Position numbers and translations under genes: made by a program. Source: Bacteroidales bacterium (GTDB lineage: Bacteria > Bacteroidota > Bacteroidia > Bacteroidales > SMBSF77). From it: DNA of 6,903 nucleotides. How positions within the stretch are numbered: the stretch's first letter is position 1; each line of letters starts with the position of its first letter. The DNA lies in assembly GCA_021106655.1 (NCBI GenBank), contig JAIOTT010000494.1, forward strand, positions 1-6,903, read 5' to 3'. The notes beneath the pieces were generated by a model. The model saw only the letters and a list, made by a program, of their open reading frames with translations, searched no databases and was not told where the DNA came from. Below are positions 6,745-6,903 of this stretch, piece after piece.

Positions 6745-6780
6745 AAAAAATTCCTCCCACAAACGGGAGGTATTTTTTTT
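6745..6780 (+). terminator. Intrinsic terminator between the two tRNA genes
   Basis: CCTCCC (6753-6758) pairs with GGGAGG (6765-6770) around the loop ACAAAC. After one mismatch, A-rich and T-rich flanks can extend the pairing, and a T8 run follows at 6773-6780. It starts directly after the tRNA-Gly 3' end and stops 7 bp before tRNA-Leu. Confidence 0.85.
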
Positions 6781-6787
6781 CTTAAGT

Positions 6788-6872
6788 GCCCAGGTGGTGG
6801 AATTGGTAGACACGTTGGACTTAAAATCCAATGACCATTGCGGTCGTGCGGGTTCAAGTCCCGCCCTGGGTA
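6788..6872 (+). tRNA. tRNA-Leu, anticodon UAA
   Basis: Class II tRNA with a long variable arm. The acceptor GCCCAGG (6788-6794) pairs with CCTGGGT (6865-6871), with a G1-U72 wobble as in E. coli tRNA-Leu. The D arm is followed by the anticodon stem TTGGA/TCCAA with loop CTTAAAA and anticodon TAA at 6822-6824. The variable arm is GACC/GGTC (6833-6836 and 6842-6845) and the T loop is GTTCAAG. The discriminator is A6872, the leucine identity base. CCA is not encoded (CAA follows). It decodes UUA and UUG. No clear promoter of its own is visible between it and the preceding terminator. Confidence 0.97.
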
Positions 6873-6903
6873 CAATAAAACGACCCTGTAGAGACAGACA
6901 GCC

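Noticed and set aside
1..6903. A novel multi-gene system such as defence, toxin-antitoxin or a biosynthetic cluster
   Set aside because: All four protein genes are apparently single transcription units, and three belong to well-known housekeeping families. Nothing links them functionally.

Overview
The window looks like ordinary chromosomal DNA from a member of the Bacteroidota, probably Bacteroidales or a relative. The evidence is the AT-rich composition, the absence of Shine-Dalgarno sequences before genes, and the recurrent promoter element TAnnTTTG, which is the -7 box of the Bacteroidota primary sigma factor. That element lies at a sensible distance before the lipoprotein gene, the RNA methyltransferase gene, mutS and tRNA-Gly. 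The protein families also fit this phylum.

Layout, left to right. Positions 1-138 carry what looks like a decayed intergenic repeat. A deoxynucleoside kinase gene follows (139-774, +). It converges on a long lipoprotein gene with a split OmpA-like domain and a TPR array (825-2660, -), and one strong symmetrical terminator (773-810) serves both. Positions 2661-3105 hold no gene, only the lipoprotein promoter, phased A-tracts, a short tandem repeat and degenerate repeat-like words. A SpoU/TrmH-family RNA 2'-O-methyltransferase (3106-3642, -) is divergent from mutS (3861-6491, +). The 218-bp gap between them contains both promoters and a 15-bp perfect inverted repeat. After mutS come an imperfect palindromic repeat, tRNA-Gly(GCC), an intrinsic terminator and tRNA-Leu(UAA).

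The genes do not form a pathway. They are housekeeping functions (deoxynucleoside salvage, RNA modification, mismatch repair, tRNAs) plus one envelope lipoprotein of unknown role, each apparently transcribed alone. Three of the four protein genes probably start downstream of the longest possible reading frame, and motif positions, the lipobox or the promoter position support the shorter form.

I found no defence system, mobile-element gene, CRISPR array or convincing new system. The points worth a second look are the OmpA/TPR lipoprotein, the several classes of intergenic repeat (one overlapping the mutS promoter region, one possibly forming the kinase gene's 5' leader), and a terminator placed between two tRNA genes.
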